A stretch of 64,000 nucleotides of DNA from Virgisporangium ochraceum (GTDB taxonomy: Bacteria; Actinomycetota; Actinomycetes; Mycobacteriales; Micromonosporaceae). The stretch covers positions 62,001 to 126,000 of the forward strand of contig NZ_BOPH01000108.1 in the NCBI RefSeq assembly GCF_016863655.1. Direction: 5' to 3'. Under the pieces are notes generated by a model. The model was given only the letters and a program-made list of their open reading frames with translations, made no database searches and had not been told where the DNA came from. A program made the position numbers and the translations under genes. Each line of letters begins with the position of its first letter. Positions within the stretch are counted from its first letter, which is position 1. Below are positions 8,255 to 16,844 of this stretch, piece after piece.

Positions 8255-9628
8255 CTACTCACCATGCGGATGCCTCTCGGGAACGAGCTTCCAGAAGTAG
8301 TTGTGGATGCCCTCGGTGCTCCACAGCCGCCGGAACGTCGGCGTCACCGGCATTCCCACGGTGACGTCGCCCGGCGGGACGTCGGTGGCGTATCCGGCGA
8401 GCCGGCCGCCGCCGTCGAAGTCGACGACGACCACCGCCACGTCGGGCTCGGGCATCGTGGTCAGGTGGTCGCGGGTCACGGAGACCACGCGCGCGGACCG
8501 GTCGCGCAACGACACCTTCGCGGAGCCGTCCCCGGCGATCCCGCACGACGCGCACACGCGCCCGGGTGGTGTGGTGACCTGTCCGCAGGCGCCGCACTCG
8601 CTGCCCTCGAGCCGGTACTTCCACCCGGCGCGGCGGTGCATCGGCGGCGACGCCGGTGCCTGCGCGGCGGGACGGGCCGGCCCCTGCACGTCGAGCAGCC
8701 CGCGCCAGCGCAGGTACCGGCCGTAGGTCAGCGGCTGCCGCGCGGCGAGCTGGTCGCGCACCGACGCGCCGCCGCGGGCCCGCCGCACGCCGTCGCCGAC
8801 CCGGAACACGAACGCGTCGGCGCCCTCGGTGGCCGACACCAGCAGGACCGTCTGTCCGGACGCGGCCTCGTCGAGGGTGGCCGCGAGGAGGAGACCGGGG
8901 TGCGCGGCACCGGTGAACCCGGTCGCCCGTTCGACCGCGGCGTCGGTCCCGCTGCCCTTGAGCGCCTTGCGGATCACGGCGGCCGCGCGGGCGTTCGACG
9001 ACGACACCACCACGTGGTCGACGGCGTCGAGCCCGGCCTCCGTCAGCGCGCGGCGCACCGCGTGCGTGGCCGCCTCGACCAGGATCTCGGCGGTGAACCG
9101 CTCGTCCCAGACGCGGTCGTGCCGCTCCCCCGGCAGCCGCCAGCGCTCCAGGAGCTCGGTGGTGTGCGCGGCGCGGGCCAGCAGCACCGCGGCCGTGCCG
9201 GAGCCGCCGACGAAGGCCGCGGCGGCGTCGCCCTGTGCCAGCTCGTCGGGCGCGCCGGGGCGCGTGGTGCGGATGTCGGCGAGGACCGCCGTCGCGCCGG
9301 TCCTCAGGGCCAGGTCGAGCGCGCTCGCGCCGGAGCGGTGGCCACGCAGATCGACCACCGTATGTTCGGGGGCCAGGCCGAGCGCCTCGTGCACGATGGT
9401 CGCCGCGGTCTTGGCCTCGTAGGGGGCGTTCGTCGTGGCGAGCAGCAGCGGTCCGGAGACGGCCAGGTGCCGCAGCGCCGTGACGGACATCGTCACGGTG
9501 TCCTCGTCGAAGGCGGCGACGCTCTTCGTCGGGCCGCCCGGTCGCGCCGGTTGTGTGGCGTCGAGGCGGTTGTCGTTCAGCGCGTACGCCGGGAGGTACG
9601 CGGCGTACGCGTCGATGCCGAAGGTCAT
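8255..9628 (-). CDS. HMG-CoA synthase-like domain fused to DUF35 zinc-ribbon/OB-fold
   Basis: A 457-residue protein with two parts. Residues 1 to about 320 follow the thiolase/HMG-CoA-synthase fold (segments GHRSGASALDLAL and GFTGAAHPGLLLAATLDEA). Residues about 335-445 are a DUF35 module: a rubredoxin-like zinc ribbon with Cys345, 348, 359 and 362, followed by an OB-fold. The position of the synthase nucleophile is occupied by His97, and there is no cysteine anywhere before residue 345. Classical HMG-CoA synthase chemistry is therefore unlikely. ATG 9628 has AGAAGGAGA upstream. The adjacent thiolase gene suggests a thiolase-DUF35 complex like archaeal thiolase/HMGS/DUF35 or mycobacterial Ltp2/ChsH2, with the synthase domain as a scaffold or an altered enzyme. 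Confidence 0.88.
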   Translation of the reverse strand: MTFGIDAYAAYLPAYALNDNRLDATQPARPGGPTKSVAAFDEDTVTMSVTALRHLAVSGPLLLATTNAPYEAKTAATIVHEALGLAPEHTVVDLRGHRSGASALDLALRTGATAVLADIRTTRPGAPDELAQGDAAAAFVGGSGTAAVLLARAAHTTELLERWRLPGERHDRVWDERFTAEILVEAATHAVRRALTEAGLDAVDHVVVSSSNARAAAVIRKALKGSGTDAAVERATGFTGAAHPGLLLAATLDEAASGQTVLLVSATEGADAFVFRVGDGVRRARGGASVRDQLAARQPLTYGRYLRWRGLLDVQGPARPAAQAPASPPMHRRAGWKYRLEGSECGACGQVTTPPGRVCASCGIAGDGSAKVSLRDRSARVVSVTRDHLTTMPEPDVAVVVVDFDGGGRLAGYATDVPPGDVTVGMPVTPTFRRLWSTEGIHNYFWKLVPERHPHGE

Positions 9629-9638
9629 CGGTCTCCTT

Positions 9639-10430
9639 CTAGGACCAGGACGGGATCGCGGCCAGCAGCCGCTTCGTGTACTCCTGCTCCGGGTGGTCGA
9701 GCACCTGCAGGGCATCGCCCTGCTCCACCACCCGGCCGCCGCTCATCACGGCGATGCTGTCGCAGAGGTCGCTGGCGAGCATCAGGTCGTGGGTGACGAA
9801 CAGCAGCCCGATGCCGAGCTCGTCGACCAGGGTCCGGAACAGGCCCACGACCTTCGTCTGTGTGGTGACGTCGAGCGCTGTGGTGCACTCGTCGGCGATG
9901 ACGAGCGACGGGCGGGTCACCACGGCCAGTCCGATCGCGACCCGCTGCCGCAGGCCGCCCGACAACTGGTGCGGGTAGCTGTCGAGCACACGCGTCGCGT
10001 CGCTGATGCGCATCTGCTCCAGCACCTCGACCGACCGTCGCTCGACGTCGGCCCTGGAGATGTCGGGCACGTGGCGGCGCAGCACCTCGGCGAGGTGGTG
10101 GCGCACCTTCATCAGCGGGTTCAGCGACCGTGACGCGTCCTGGAAGACCATCCCGACCTCCGACCCGCGTACCCGCGCGGTGCCGTCGACGCCGGGCGCG
10201 ACCACCTGCTCGCCGCTCAGCGAGATCGACCCGGCGGTGACGCGGACGTTGCGTTCGAGCAGCCCGATCACCGACCGGGCGAGCGTGGTCTTGCCGCTGC
10301 CCGACTCGCCGACGACGCCGACGATCCGACCCTTGCGGATCTCCAGGTCGACGTCGTCCAGAAGGCTGATGTCATCGTGCCCGACCCGGGCCGTGATCGA
10401 CAGGCCGGTCACCGACAGCAGATCACTCAT
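9639..10430 (-). CDS. ABC transporter ATPase, DppD/OppD type
   Basis: A 263-residue ATP-binding subunit. Walker A GESGSGKT is at residues 41-48, the signature is LSGGLRQR, and Walker B is VIADECT with a cysteine where a proline is usual. The C-terminal peptide YTKRLLAAIP is typical of oligopeptide-transporter ATPases. ATG 10430 overlaps the permease stop by ATGA. It pairs with the second ATPase at 12284 to energise the import of whatever the binding protein at 13121 captures. It lies only 10 bp ahead of the catabolic genes, which ties uptake to catabolism. Confidence 0.94.
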   Translation of the reverse strand: MSDLLSVTGLSITARVGHDDISLLDDVDLEIRKGRIVGVVGESGSGKTTLARSVIGLLERNVRVTAGSISLSGEQVVAPGVDGTARVRGSEVGMVFQDASRSLNPLMKVRHHLAEVLRRHVPDISRADVERRSVEVLEQMRISDATRVLDSYPHQLSGGLRQRVAIGLAVVTRPSLVIADECTTALDVTTQTKVVGLFRTLVDELGIGLLFVTHDLMLASDLCDSIAVMSGGRVVEQGDALQVLDHPEQEYTKRLLAAIPSWS

Positions 10431-11314
10431 CGGCGCCTCTTCCGCGGGTCGTGGTGGGTCAGCAGCGCGTCGCCGAGCAGGTTCACCAGCAGCACCAGCA
10501 CGGTGATCGCCAGGCCCGGGAAGAACGCCATCCACCAGGCGGAGCTGAGCTCGTCCTGGCCGGCGGCGAGCATCGAGCCCCAGCTGACCATCGGCGGCAC
10601 CACGCCGAGGCCGAGGAAGCTCAGCGCGCTCTCGATGAGGATCGCGGTGCCGACCTGCAGCGTGCCCAGCGCGACGATCGTGCCGGCGAGGTTCGGCAGC
10701 ACGTGCCGGAACACGATCCGGGCCTCCGAGGCGCCGGCCGCCCGCAGCCCGAGCACGAACTGCCGCTCGCGGATCGCCAGCGTCGCCGACCGCGTGACCC
10801 GCGCGCACACCGCCCAGCCGGTCAACGCGAGCACCAGGAACAGCACCGGCAGCGAGCTGCCCCGGTTGGAGATGATCGCCAGCGCGATGAGGATGAACGG
10901 CAGGGCCAGCTGGGCGTCGATCAGGATCGAGATGACCCGGTCGACCCAGCCGCGGTAGTAGCCGGCGAGCAGCCCGAGCAGCGTTCCCGGTCCGATCGCG
11001 ACCACCGCGCCGACGAGCCCGATGAGGATCGTGATCCGCCCGGCCGAGACGAACTGGGTCAGCAGGTCCTGGCCGAGCTTGTCGGTGCCGATCGGGTGCG
11101 CCCACGACCCGCCGCTGAGCCACGCGGGCGGCTGGCGGGTCGCGTCGAGGTTCTGCCCCTTCTCCGGCAGCAGCCCGGTGAGCGGCAATACGAACACCAG
11201 CACCCCGATGACCGCGATCGGCAGGCCCAGCCAGAACGCCGACGTGCGCCGGCCCCGCCGGACGGGCGCCGGTTTCTCCTCGGCCGCGGCCAGTTCGAGT
11301 TCGGGAAGTGCCAT
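10427..11314 (-). CDS. ABC transporter permease, DppC/OppC type
   Basis: A 295-residue inner-membrane permease with a cytoplasmic N-terminus. The first membrane span follows the basic RRGRR segment, and a long external loop contains SWAHPIGTDKLGQD, characteristic of the DppC branch. The EAA-type cytoplasmic loop (GLRAAGASEARIVFRHVLPN) contacts the ATPases. It is separated from the DppB-type gene by only 4 bp and overlaps the ATPase gene by 4 bp. Confidence 0.94.
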   Translation of the reverse strand: MALPELELAAAEEKPAPVRRGRRTSAFWLGLPIAVIGVLVFVLPLTGLLPEKGQNLDATRQPPAWLSGGSWAHPIGTDKLGQDLLTQFVSAGRITILIGLVGAVVAIGPGTLLGLLAGYYRGWVDRVISILIDAQLALPFILIALAIISNRGSSLPVLFLVLALTGWAVCARVTRSATLAIRERQFVLGLRAAGASEARIVFRHVLPNLAGTIVALGTLQVGTAILIESALSFLGLGVVPPMVSWGSMLAAGQDELSSAWWMAFFPGLAITVLVLLVNLLGDALLTHHDPRKRRR

Positions 11315-11318
11315 CAGG

Positions 11319-12287
11319 TCACCTCACCCTCGGGTCGACGATCGAGTGCAGCACGTCGACGAGCAGGTTCAGCACGACGAACGTGATGGCGCCGAAGATG
11401 ACGATCGCCTGCACCAACGGGAAGTCGCGGAACTGGATCGCCTGCAGCGCCAGCTGTCCGAGGCCCGGCCACGAGTACACGTACTCCACCGCCACGGCGC
11501 CGGAGAGCAGGATGCCCGTCTGCAGCACGACGATCGTGAGGATCGGCATCATCGCGTTCTTGAACGCGTGCCGCCACACCACCCGCCGCGGCGCGATGCC
11601 CCGGGCGTGCGCGGAGTCGATGAACGGCTCGCCCAACGCGTCGCTCATCGACGCTCTCGTGAGCCGCGCGATGTGCGCCATCGGGTACACCGACATCGTC
11701 AGCGCCGGCAGGATAAGGTGCCGCACCGTCCCGGACTGGCCGGCCGGCAGCCAGCCGAGCTTCACCGCGAACAGCGCCACGAGCATCATGCCGAACCAGA
11801 ACACCGGCACCGACTGGCCCAGCAGCGCGACCGTCGACGCGGCCCGGTCCCACCAGGTGCCCTCGCGGGTCGCGGCGAGCACGCCCAGCGGCACGCCGAC
11901 CAGCACCGCGAGCGCCATGCCGGCGCCGACGAGCTGCAGGGTGAACGGCAGCCGGTCCATGATCAGTTGGGTGTTCGGCTGGTAGAACTGCAGCGAGTTG
12001 CCGAGGTCGCCGGTGAACACGCTCTTCAGGTAGTCGAGGTACTGCACGATCAGCGGCCGGTCGAGGCCCAGCTCCTGGCGCAGCGCCTCGCGCTGCTCGG
12101 GCGGCGCCATCGGGCCGAGGATCGTCGTGGTCGGGTCGCCGGACAGGCGCCCGAGCAGGAACGCCATGCTCAACGCGATCAGCAGCGACGCGAACAGCGC
12201 GCCGACCCGCACCGCGACCCGGCGTACGGTGGCGGTCTTCGGGGTCCGCTTCACGGTGGGCTTCACAGGAGCGACGGCGGTGGTCAT
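11319..12287 (-). CDS. ABC transporter permease, DppB/OppB type
   Basis: A 322-residue permease with an N-terminal membrane span, a large external loop carrying the LGLDRPLIVQYLDYL segment typical of DppB proteins, and several further spans. The EAA loop contains the pattern AHARGIAPRRVVWRHAFKN. It overlaps the upstream ATPase stop by 4 bp. With the DppC-type subunit it should form the membrane channel of a family-5-binding-protein-dependent importer. Confidence 0.94.
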   Translation of the reverse strand: MTTAVAPVKPTVKRTPKTATVRRVAVRVGALFASLLIALSMAFLLGRLSGDPTTTILGPMAPPEQREALRQELGLDRPLIVQYLDYLKSVFTGDLGNSLQFYQPNTQLIMDRLPFTLQLVGAGMALAVLVGVPLGVLAATREGTWWDRAASTVALLGQSVPVFWFGMMLVALFAVKLGWLPAGQSGTVRHLILPALTMSVYPMAHIARLTRASMSDALGEPFIDSAHARGIAPRRVVWRHAFKNAMMPILTIVVLQTGILLSGAVAVEYVYSWPGLGQLALQAIQFRDFPLVQAIVIFGAITFVVLNLLVDVLHSIVDPRVR

Positions 12288-13120
12288 CGGCGGGCCCTCC
12301 AGCGTGCGCCGGGCATCGCGGCCAGCAGCTCACGCGTGTAGTCGTCCTGGGGATCGGCGAAGACCTTCTCGCAGGGGCCGGACTCGACCACCCGGCCGCG
12401 GAACATCACGTGCACCGAGTCGCAGACCGAGCGCACGACCGCCAGGTCGTGGCTGATCATCAGCAGCGCGGCACCCGTGGTCGCGCGGATCTCCCGGAGC
12501 AGGTTCAGCACGTCGGCCTGCACCGACACGTCCAGGCCGCTCGTGGGTTCGTCCGCGACGATCAGGCGGGGACGCATCAGCAGCGCCCGCGCGATGCAGA
12601 CCCGCTGCGCCTGCCCGCCGGAGAGCTGGTGCGGGAACCGGTCCAGCAGCTCGGGTGCCAGCCGGACCCGGGCGAGCAGCTCGGCGTCGGTGATCCACGA
12701 CGTGCGCTCGCGTTGCAGTCCGCGCAGCTCCGCGAAGCCCGACCGGACCGACTGGCGCGGGTCGAGCGAGCCGTGCGGGTCCTGGAACACCACCTGCGCC
12801 TCGGGCCGCAGCCGGCGCAGGTCGCGCCGGCTGACCGTGGCGAGCGAGTGCCCGAGGAGCCGGATGTCGCCCTCGCCCCGGGTGCCGAGCCCGGTGGCGG
12901 CCATGGCGAGCGTGGTCTTCCCGGACCCGGACTCGCCGACCACCGCGACGCTCTCGCCTGCGTCGATGCGCAGCGAGACCCGGTCGACGGCCCGGAAGAC
13001 CTCGCCGGTGGTGCGGTTGCGGTGCTCGACGACGAGGTTGTCGACGACCAGTACGGGGTCACGGCGGTGCCGGGCGGCATCGCTGCTGCCCGGCATCACC
13101 TTCTGGACGGAGTCCGGCAT
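12284..13120 (-). CDS. ABC transporter ATPase, DppF/OppF type
   Basis: A 278-residue ATPase with Walker A GESGSGKT (residues 62-69), signature LSGGQAQR, Walker B LIVADEPTSGLD and the switch histidine in MISHDL. The C-terminal DDYTRELLAAMPG is typical of this transporter family. ATG 13120 directly abuts the binding-protein stop. It is the second of the two ATPases of the importer. Confidence 0.94.
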   Translation of the reverse strand: MPDSVQKVMPGSSDAARHRRDPVLVVDNLVVEHRNRTTGEVFRAVDRVSLRIDAGESVAVVGESGSGKTTLAMAATGLGTRGEGDIRLLGHSLATVSRRDLRRLRPEAQVVFQDPHGSLDPRQSVRSGFAELRGLQRERTSWITDAELLARVRLAPELLDRFPHQLSGGQAQRVCIARALLMRPRLIVADEPTSGLDVSVQADVLNLLREIRATTGAALLMISHDLAVVRSVCDSVHVMFRGRVVESGPCEKVFADPQDDYTRELLAAMPGARWRARR

Positions 13121-14653
13121 CTAGCGCGTCGTCTTCGTGAAGTCGACGGTGTTGAGCGGACCGAACACGACACCCTTCGTGTTGTTCGCGGTGGCGTAGT
13201 TGAAGATCTGCCGGTACAGCGGCACGTAGCAGTGCTTGTCGACCACGCCGATCGTGTTCAGCTGCTCGTACATCGGCGCGGCGGCCGCGGCGTCGCTCTG
13301 CTCCAGCGCCTTCGCCGTCAGCTCGTCCAGCTGCGGGTCGGGGCAGTTGCCGGTGATCGACTTGGTCTTCAGGAAGCCGCTGGCGAAGAAGTCCGGCACG
13401 GCCACGTTCGGCACACCGGCGAAGATCGAGATGCCGGGGACCTGGCGGCCGACGACACGCTTGACCAGCGTGCCGTAGTCGATCGGCACGTAGCTGACCT
13501 TGAAGCCGGCCTTCTCCAGCGCGCCACCGACGGCCTGCGAGACCTCTTCGATGTTGGTGTACTGCGCGGCCGGGTAGTGGATCTGCACGGCCGGCGCCGA
13601 GGAGCCGACGAGTTCCTTGGCCTTGTTCGGGTCGGCGGTGACGCTCTTGGCCGGCTTCTCGCCCGGCTTCACGTTGAGCAGCCCGGCGTCGGCGACGGCC
13701 TGCCCGTCGAAGATGCCCTTGACGATCGCGTCGCGGTCGATGGCCAGGGCCGCCGCCTCACGCAGCTTCGGGTCGTTGAACGGCGCCTTGGTCGAGTCGA
13801 GGAACGCGATGATCTTCATCGCGGTCTCGGTGCTGACCACCTCGATGCCGGCCTTCTTCGCGGCGCTGGCCTGCGCCGGCGGGAGGTCGAAGGAGATGTC
13901 CACGCTCTTGCTCTGGATCAGCGCCAGCCGCTGCGCGGCCTCGTTGGCCCACGTGAACGTGATGCCGCCGTTCGTTGCCTTGTTCTCGCCCCAGTAGTCG
14001 GGGTTCTTCTTCACGGAGATGTCGCGGCCGGCGTTCGAACCGCCCCACACGTAGGGACCGGTGCCGATCGGCGCGGCGGCGAAGCCCTCCGAGCCCTTCT
14101 CCTTGTAGTACGCCGGCGGCACCAGGTAGACCGTGGTGAGCAGGTCGGCGATGTTGTACTGCGGGGTCTTGGTCTTCACCGTGACGGTGGTGTCGTCGGT
14201 CGCCTCGATCGTGGCCACGTTCGTGAAGTACGACTTCAGCTGCGACGCGGCGGCGTCGCGCGTGAGCGTCAGCGTGTTGGCGACCGCGGCCGCGTCGGCC
14301 TTCTCGCCGTTGCTGAAGCTGATGCCCGGGCGCACCTTGAACGTCCAGGTGGTGTTGTCGGTGCGCGACCAGTCGGTGATCAGGCCGTTCTTCGTCGGTG
14401 CGAGCTTGTCGTCCGTCGTGATGAGCGGCTCGATGATCGTCGCCCACACGATCTGGGCGGAGCGGGCGCCCACGATCGGGTCGAGGGTGGCGGGTTGGGC
14501 GGCGAGCAGCGCGCGGATGGTCGCATTGGGGTCGGACTTGGCAGTGGTGCCCGAGTCGGCGTCGCCACCGCACGCGGCGAGGCCGGTTGCGGCGAGCGCG
14601 ACCGCGGCAACCAGCGCCAACGGCCGCCGGGAACGCAAGGATTTCAAGATCAT
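13121..14653 (-). CDS. Family-5 solute-binding lipoprotein of the catabolic ABC importer
   Basis: A 510-residue extracellular solute-binding protein, first gene of the operon. It has a lipoprotein signal peptide with lipobox LAAC and lipidated Cys28. The family-5 (peptide/nickel/oligosaccharide) fold is shown by segments such as ATLDPIVGARSAQIVW, WTFKVRPGISFSNGEKADA and IGTGPYVWGG. Known ligands of this family range from peptides to nickel, opines, glutathione and sugars. The ligand here is unknown, but co-transcription with acyl-CoA ligases and beta-oxidation genes suggests an acid or conjugate that feeds the pathway. A putative TetR operator lies 73-90 bp upstream. Confidence 0.95.
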   Translation of the reverse strand: MILKSLRSRRPLALVAAVALAATGLAACGGDADSGTTAKSDPNATIRALLAAQPATLDPIVGARSAQIVWATIIEPLITTDDKLAPTKNGLITDWSRTDNTTWTFKVRPGISFSNGEKADAAAVANTLTLTRDAAASQLKSYFTNVATIEATDDTTVTVKTKTPQYNIADLLTTVYLVPPAYYKEKGSEGFAAAPIGTGPYVWGGSNAGRDISVKKNPDYWGENKATNGGITFTWANEAAQRLALIQSKSVDISFDLPPAQASAAKKAGIEVVSTETAMKIIAFLDSTKAPFNDPKLREAAALAIDRDAIVKGIFDGQAVADAGLLNVKPGEKPAKSVTADPNKAKELVGSSAPAVQIHYPAAQYTNIEEVSQAVGGALEKAGFKVSYVPIDYGTLVKRVVGRQVPGISIFAGVPNVAVPDFFASGFLKTKSITGNCPDPQLDELTAKALEQSDAAAAAPMYEQLNTIGVVDKHCYVPLYRQIFNYATANNTKGVVFGPLNTVDFTKTTR

Positions 14654-14725
14654 TTGTCGATGTCCTTCACCGTGATGGACCCGTCATGCCACCGTGAGTC
14701 GGCAGCCCGTGACGCTGGCCACAAA

Positions 14726-14743
14726 GTACCGACCAGCCGGTAT
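14726..14743. promoter_or_regulatory. Putative TetR operator, site 2
   Basis: GTACCGACCAGCCGGTAT differs from site 1 at three of eighteen positions and fits CCGAC-N4-(C/A)GGTA. It lies upstream of the importer/catabolic operon (start 14653), on the shared intergenic region with the crotonase operon (14848). It would let one repressor control both divergent units together with site 3. Confidence 0.65.
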
Positions 14744-14819
14744 CAAGTCAACAGGTCGAACCGGTGTCGCGAGGATGACGACCGGGTTTCCCGAGCGCTT
14801 CCACCTGCACCGTTGTTTT

Positions 14820-14835
14820 CATACCGACCGGTATG
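14820..14835. promoter_or_regulatory. Putative TetR operator, site 3 (short spacing)
   Basis: CATACCGACCGGTATG is a palindrome that is perfect except for the two central bases. The half-sites match sites 1 and 2, but the spacer is 2 bp instead of 6. It lies 13-28 bp upstream of GTG 14848 and overlaps an in-frame ATG at 14833, one reason to prefer the GTG start for the crotonase. Confidence 0.6.
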
Positions 14836-14847
14836 TATGATCCGGCC

Positions 14848-15555
14848 GTGACCATCACGCTGACCCGCGAGCGCGACGGCCGGGTCGCCCGGGTGCGGTT
14901 CGACAACGCCGGGCGCGGCAACTGCTTCTCCACCGCGACGCTCGACGGGCTCGTCGACCTCCTGGAGGCCGCGGCGGCCGACGACGACTGCGCGGTCGTG
15001 CGCCTCGAGATGGCCGGCCGCCACTTCTGCACCGGCTGGGACACCTCGTCCTTCGCCGACCTGCGCGACGCCACCGCCGAGTCCGTCGCCGCCGACCTGC
15101 GCCACAGCGACGAGGCCGTGTCCCGCATCCGGCGGCTGCCCGTACCGGTGGTCGCCGCGGTCCGCGGCCGGGTGATCGGCTTCGGCGCCGGGCTGCTCGC
15201 CGCGGTGCACCTGCCGGTGGCCGCCGACGACGTCCAGCTGTCGCTGCCCGAGGCGCGCTTCGGGTTCGCGCCGGCCGGGGTCGGTCACGCGATCGGCCGC
15301 GCTCTCCCGCGTCCACTGGCACTTGATCTTCTCCTGGGCGCGACCACCGCGACCGCCGCGACGCTGCACGCCTGGGGCCTGGTCGCCCGGGTCGTGCCGG
15401 CCGACGACGTCGACGCCGAGGTCGACCGCCTCGTCGAGGCCCTGCTCGCCGTGCCCGGCCCGACCGTCCGCGCGGTGGTCGAGGTCGTCGCGTCCGACAC
15501 GCCCGAGCGGGCCTACGAGATCTCCGCCCGCACCATCGTCTCCCGGGGGGTTTGA
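14848..15555 (+). CDS. Enoyl-CoA hydratase/isomerase (crotonase) family protein 1
   Basis: A 235-residue crotonase. The CoA/oxyanion region is recognisable (MAGRHFCTGWD and RGRVIGFGAGLLAA), followed by LPEARFGFAPAGVG. Aligned by eye with enoyl-CoA hydratase, the second catalytic glutamate is present in LPEARF. The first, normally in GGGxE, is replaced by glycine (GFGAGLL). Hydration chemistry may therefore be altered; isomerase, hydrolase or C-C lyase activities occur in such relatives. GTG 14848 is preferred over ATG 14833 because the latter lies inside the operator palindrome; no strong ribosome site is visible for either. The stop overlaps the next ATG (TGATG). Confidence 0.88.
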   Translation: MTITLTRERDGRVARVRFDNAGRGNCFSTATLDGLVDLLEAAAADDDCAVVRLEMAGRHFCTGWDTSSFADLRDATAESVAADLRHSDEAVSRIRRLPVPVVAAVRGRVIGFGAGLLAAVHLPVAADDVQLSLPEARFGFAPAGVGHAIGRALPRPLALDLLLGATTATAATLHAWGLVARVVPADDVDAEVDRLVEALLAVPGPTVRAVVEVVASDTPERAYEISARTIVSRGV

Positions 15556-16349
15556 TGAGTTTCCAGGCAGGAGAGGCCGTCTGGGTGGAGCTGTGCACCC
15601 CCGACCCCGAAAAGGCCGAGACGTTCTACGCGTCCCTGCTCGGCTGGACGGTGCGGCACGAGAAGCTCGGCTCCACCACCTACCGCATGTGCAGCCTCGG
15701 CGGCCGCGACGTCGCCGGGATCTCCGACGCGGGAGGCCTGCACGGCGGCCGGCCCCGCGGCTGGATCACCTACTTCGCCGTCGACGACATCGGGCACTCG
15801 GCCCGCGAGGCGGTACGGCTGGGCGGCGAGCTGGTCACCCCACCGCGGTACCTGCCCGCGGCCGGCACCGGCGCCGCGGTGATCGACCCGTTCGGCGCCG
15901 CGTTCGGCCTGTACCAGGGCGAGTCGCGGGCCGGGGTGCAGGTGCTCAACGCGGTCGGCGCGCTGTGCTGGAACGAGCTCGACACCGGCGAGCCCGAACG
16001 GTCGGTGGCCTACTACCGGGAGCTGTTCGGCTTCACGGCACGCGATCACGGCGACTCGCCCACGGCCGGGCCGTACACGCTGCTGATGCTCGGTGACGTG
16101 CCGGTCGCCGGGGTGCTGGAGCTCGACAACCAGTGGCCCAACATCGTGCCGTCGAAGTGGATCACCTACTTCAGCGTCGCCGACCTCGACGCGGCCGTCG
16201 CCCGGGTGGGCGCGCTCGGCGGCATGGCGACGGTCGGACCGGTCGACAGCCCGTACGGGCGGCTGCAGCTGGTGAAGGACGTCGGTGGACACACGTTGTG
16301 CCTGATCCAGCTGGAAGGCGGCCTCCGCGGGCCGGTGATGGAGCGATGA
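15555..16349 (+). CDS. Double VOC-domain protein (Cfp30B-like)
   Basis: A 264-residue protein with two tandem glyoxalase/VOC modules (about residues 5-120 and 135-255). Each starts with a VELCTPDPEKAETFY- or WNELDTGEPERSVAYY-type strand-helix unit. This is the layout of the actinobacterial Cfp30B/27-kDa antigen group, whose biochemical roles are mostly unassigned. ATG 15555 overlaps the crotonase stop by one base. It may bind or rearrange an intermediate of the pathway; no metal site can be assigned with certainty. Confidence 0.88.
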   Translation: MSFQAGEAVWVELCTPDPEKAETFYASLLGWTVRHEKLGSTTYRMCSLGGRDVAGISDAGGLHGGRPRGWITYFAVDDIGHSAREAVRLGGELVTPPRYLPAAGTGAAVIDPFGAAFGLYQGESRAGVQVLNAVGALCWNELDTGEPERSVAYYRELFGFTARDHGDSPTAGPYTLLMLGDVPVAGVLELDNQWPNIVPSKWITYFSVADLDAAVARVGALGGMATVGPVDSPYGRLQLVKDVGGHTLCLIQLEGGLRGPVMER

Positions 16350-16837
16350 TGACCGAGCCCCTCTTCGACTCCACGCAGTTCCGCCAGGTCTGCGGCCACT
16401 TCCCCACCGGCGTCACGGCCGTCACCGCCGTGACCGCGGGCGGCGACCTCGCCGCGCTGACCGTGAACTCGTTCACCTCGGTGTCGCTCGACCCGCCCAA
16501 GGTCCTGTTCTGCGTGGCGACCGCGGCGTCGAGCTTCCCGGTGCTCATGGAGGCCGAGCGCATCGCGGTGCACATCCTCAGCCAGGAACAGGAGGACGTC
16601 GCCCGCCGGTTCGCCACCTCGGGCCTGACCGGCGCCGACAAGCTGGCCGGCGTCCCGTGGGTCCCCGGCCCGGACGGCGTACCGCTGCTCCCCCGCACCC
16701 CGGCGGTGCTGGCCGGGCGCCGCGACGAGGTCATCACCAGCGGCGACCACGTGATCGTCCTGCTCGACATCGACCACGTCCACCTGAAGCCGACCACGGT
16801 GCCCGCGCTCTCCTTCTACCGCGGGCGGTTCGTATAG
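16346..16837 (+). CDS. Flavin reductase domain protein
   Basis: A 163-residue protein of the FMN-binding flavin reductase (HpaC/HsaB-like) family. The N-terminal HFPTGVTAVTA, the flavin-contact segment LTVNSFTSVSLDPPKVLFC and the C-terminal ALSFYRGRF are typical. It would use NAD(P)H to reduce free flavin for a two-component monooxygenase. No matching oxygenase component lies in this window; it may be beyond the left edge or elsewhere. Two consecutive ATGs (16346 and 16349) are possible; the first overlaps the previous stop as ATGA. Confidence 0.9.
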   Translation: MMTEPLFDSTQFRQVCGHFPTGVTAVTAVTAGGDLAALTVNSFTSVSLDPPKVLFCVATAASSFPVLMEAERIAVHILSQEQEDVARRFATSGLTGADKLAGVPWVPGPDGVPLLPRTPAVLAGRRDEVITSGDHVIVLLDIDHVHLKPTTVPALSFYRGRFV

Positions 16838-16844
16838 TCGCGCG

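Noticed and set aside
8656..11386. A biosynthetic or polyketide-like interpretation of the thiolase/HMGS genes
   Set aside because: No acyl carrier protein, ketosynthase with ACP context or other assembly-line gene is present; the neighbours are acyl-CoA catabolic genes and an importer.
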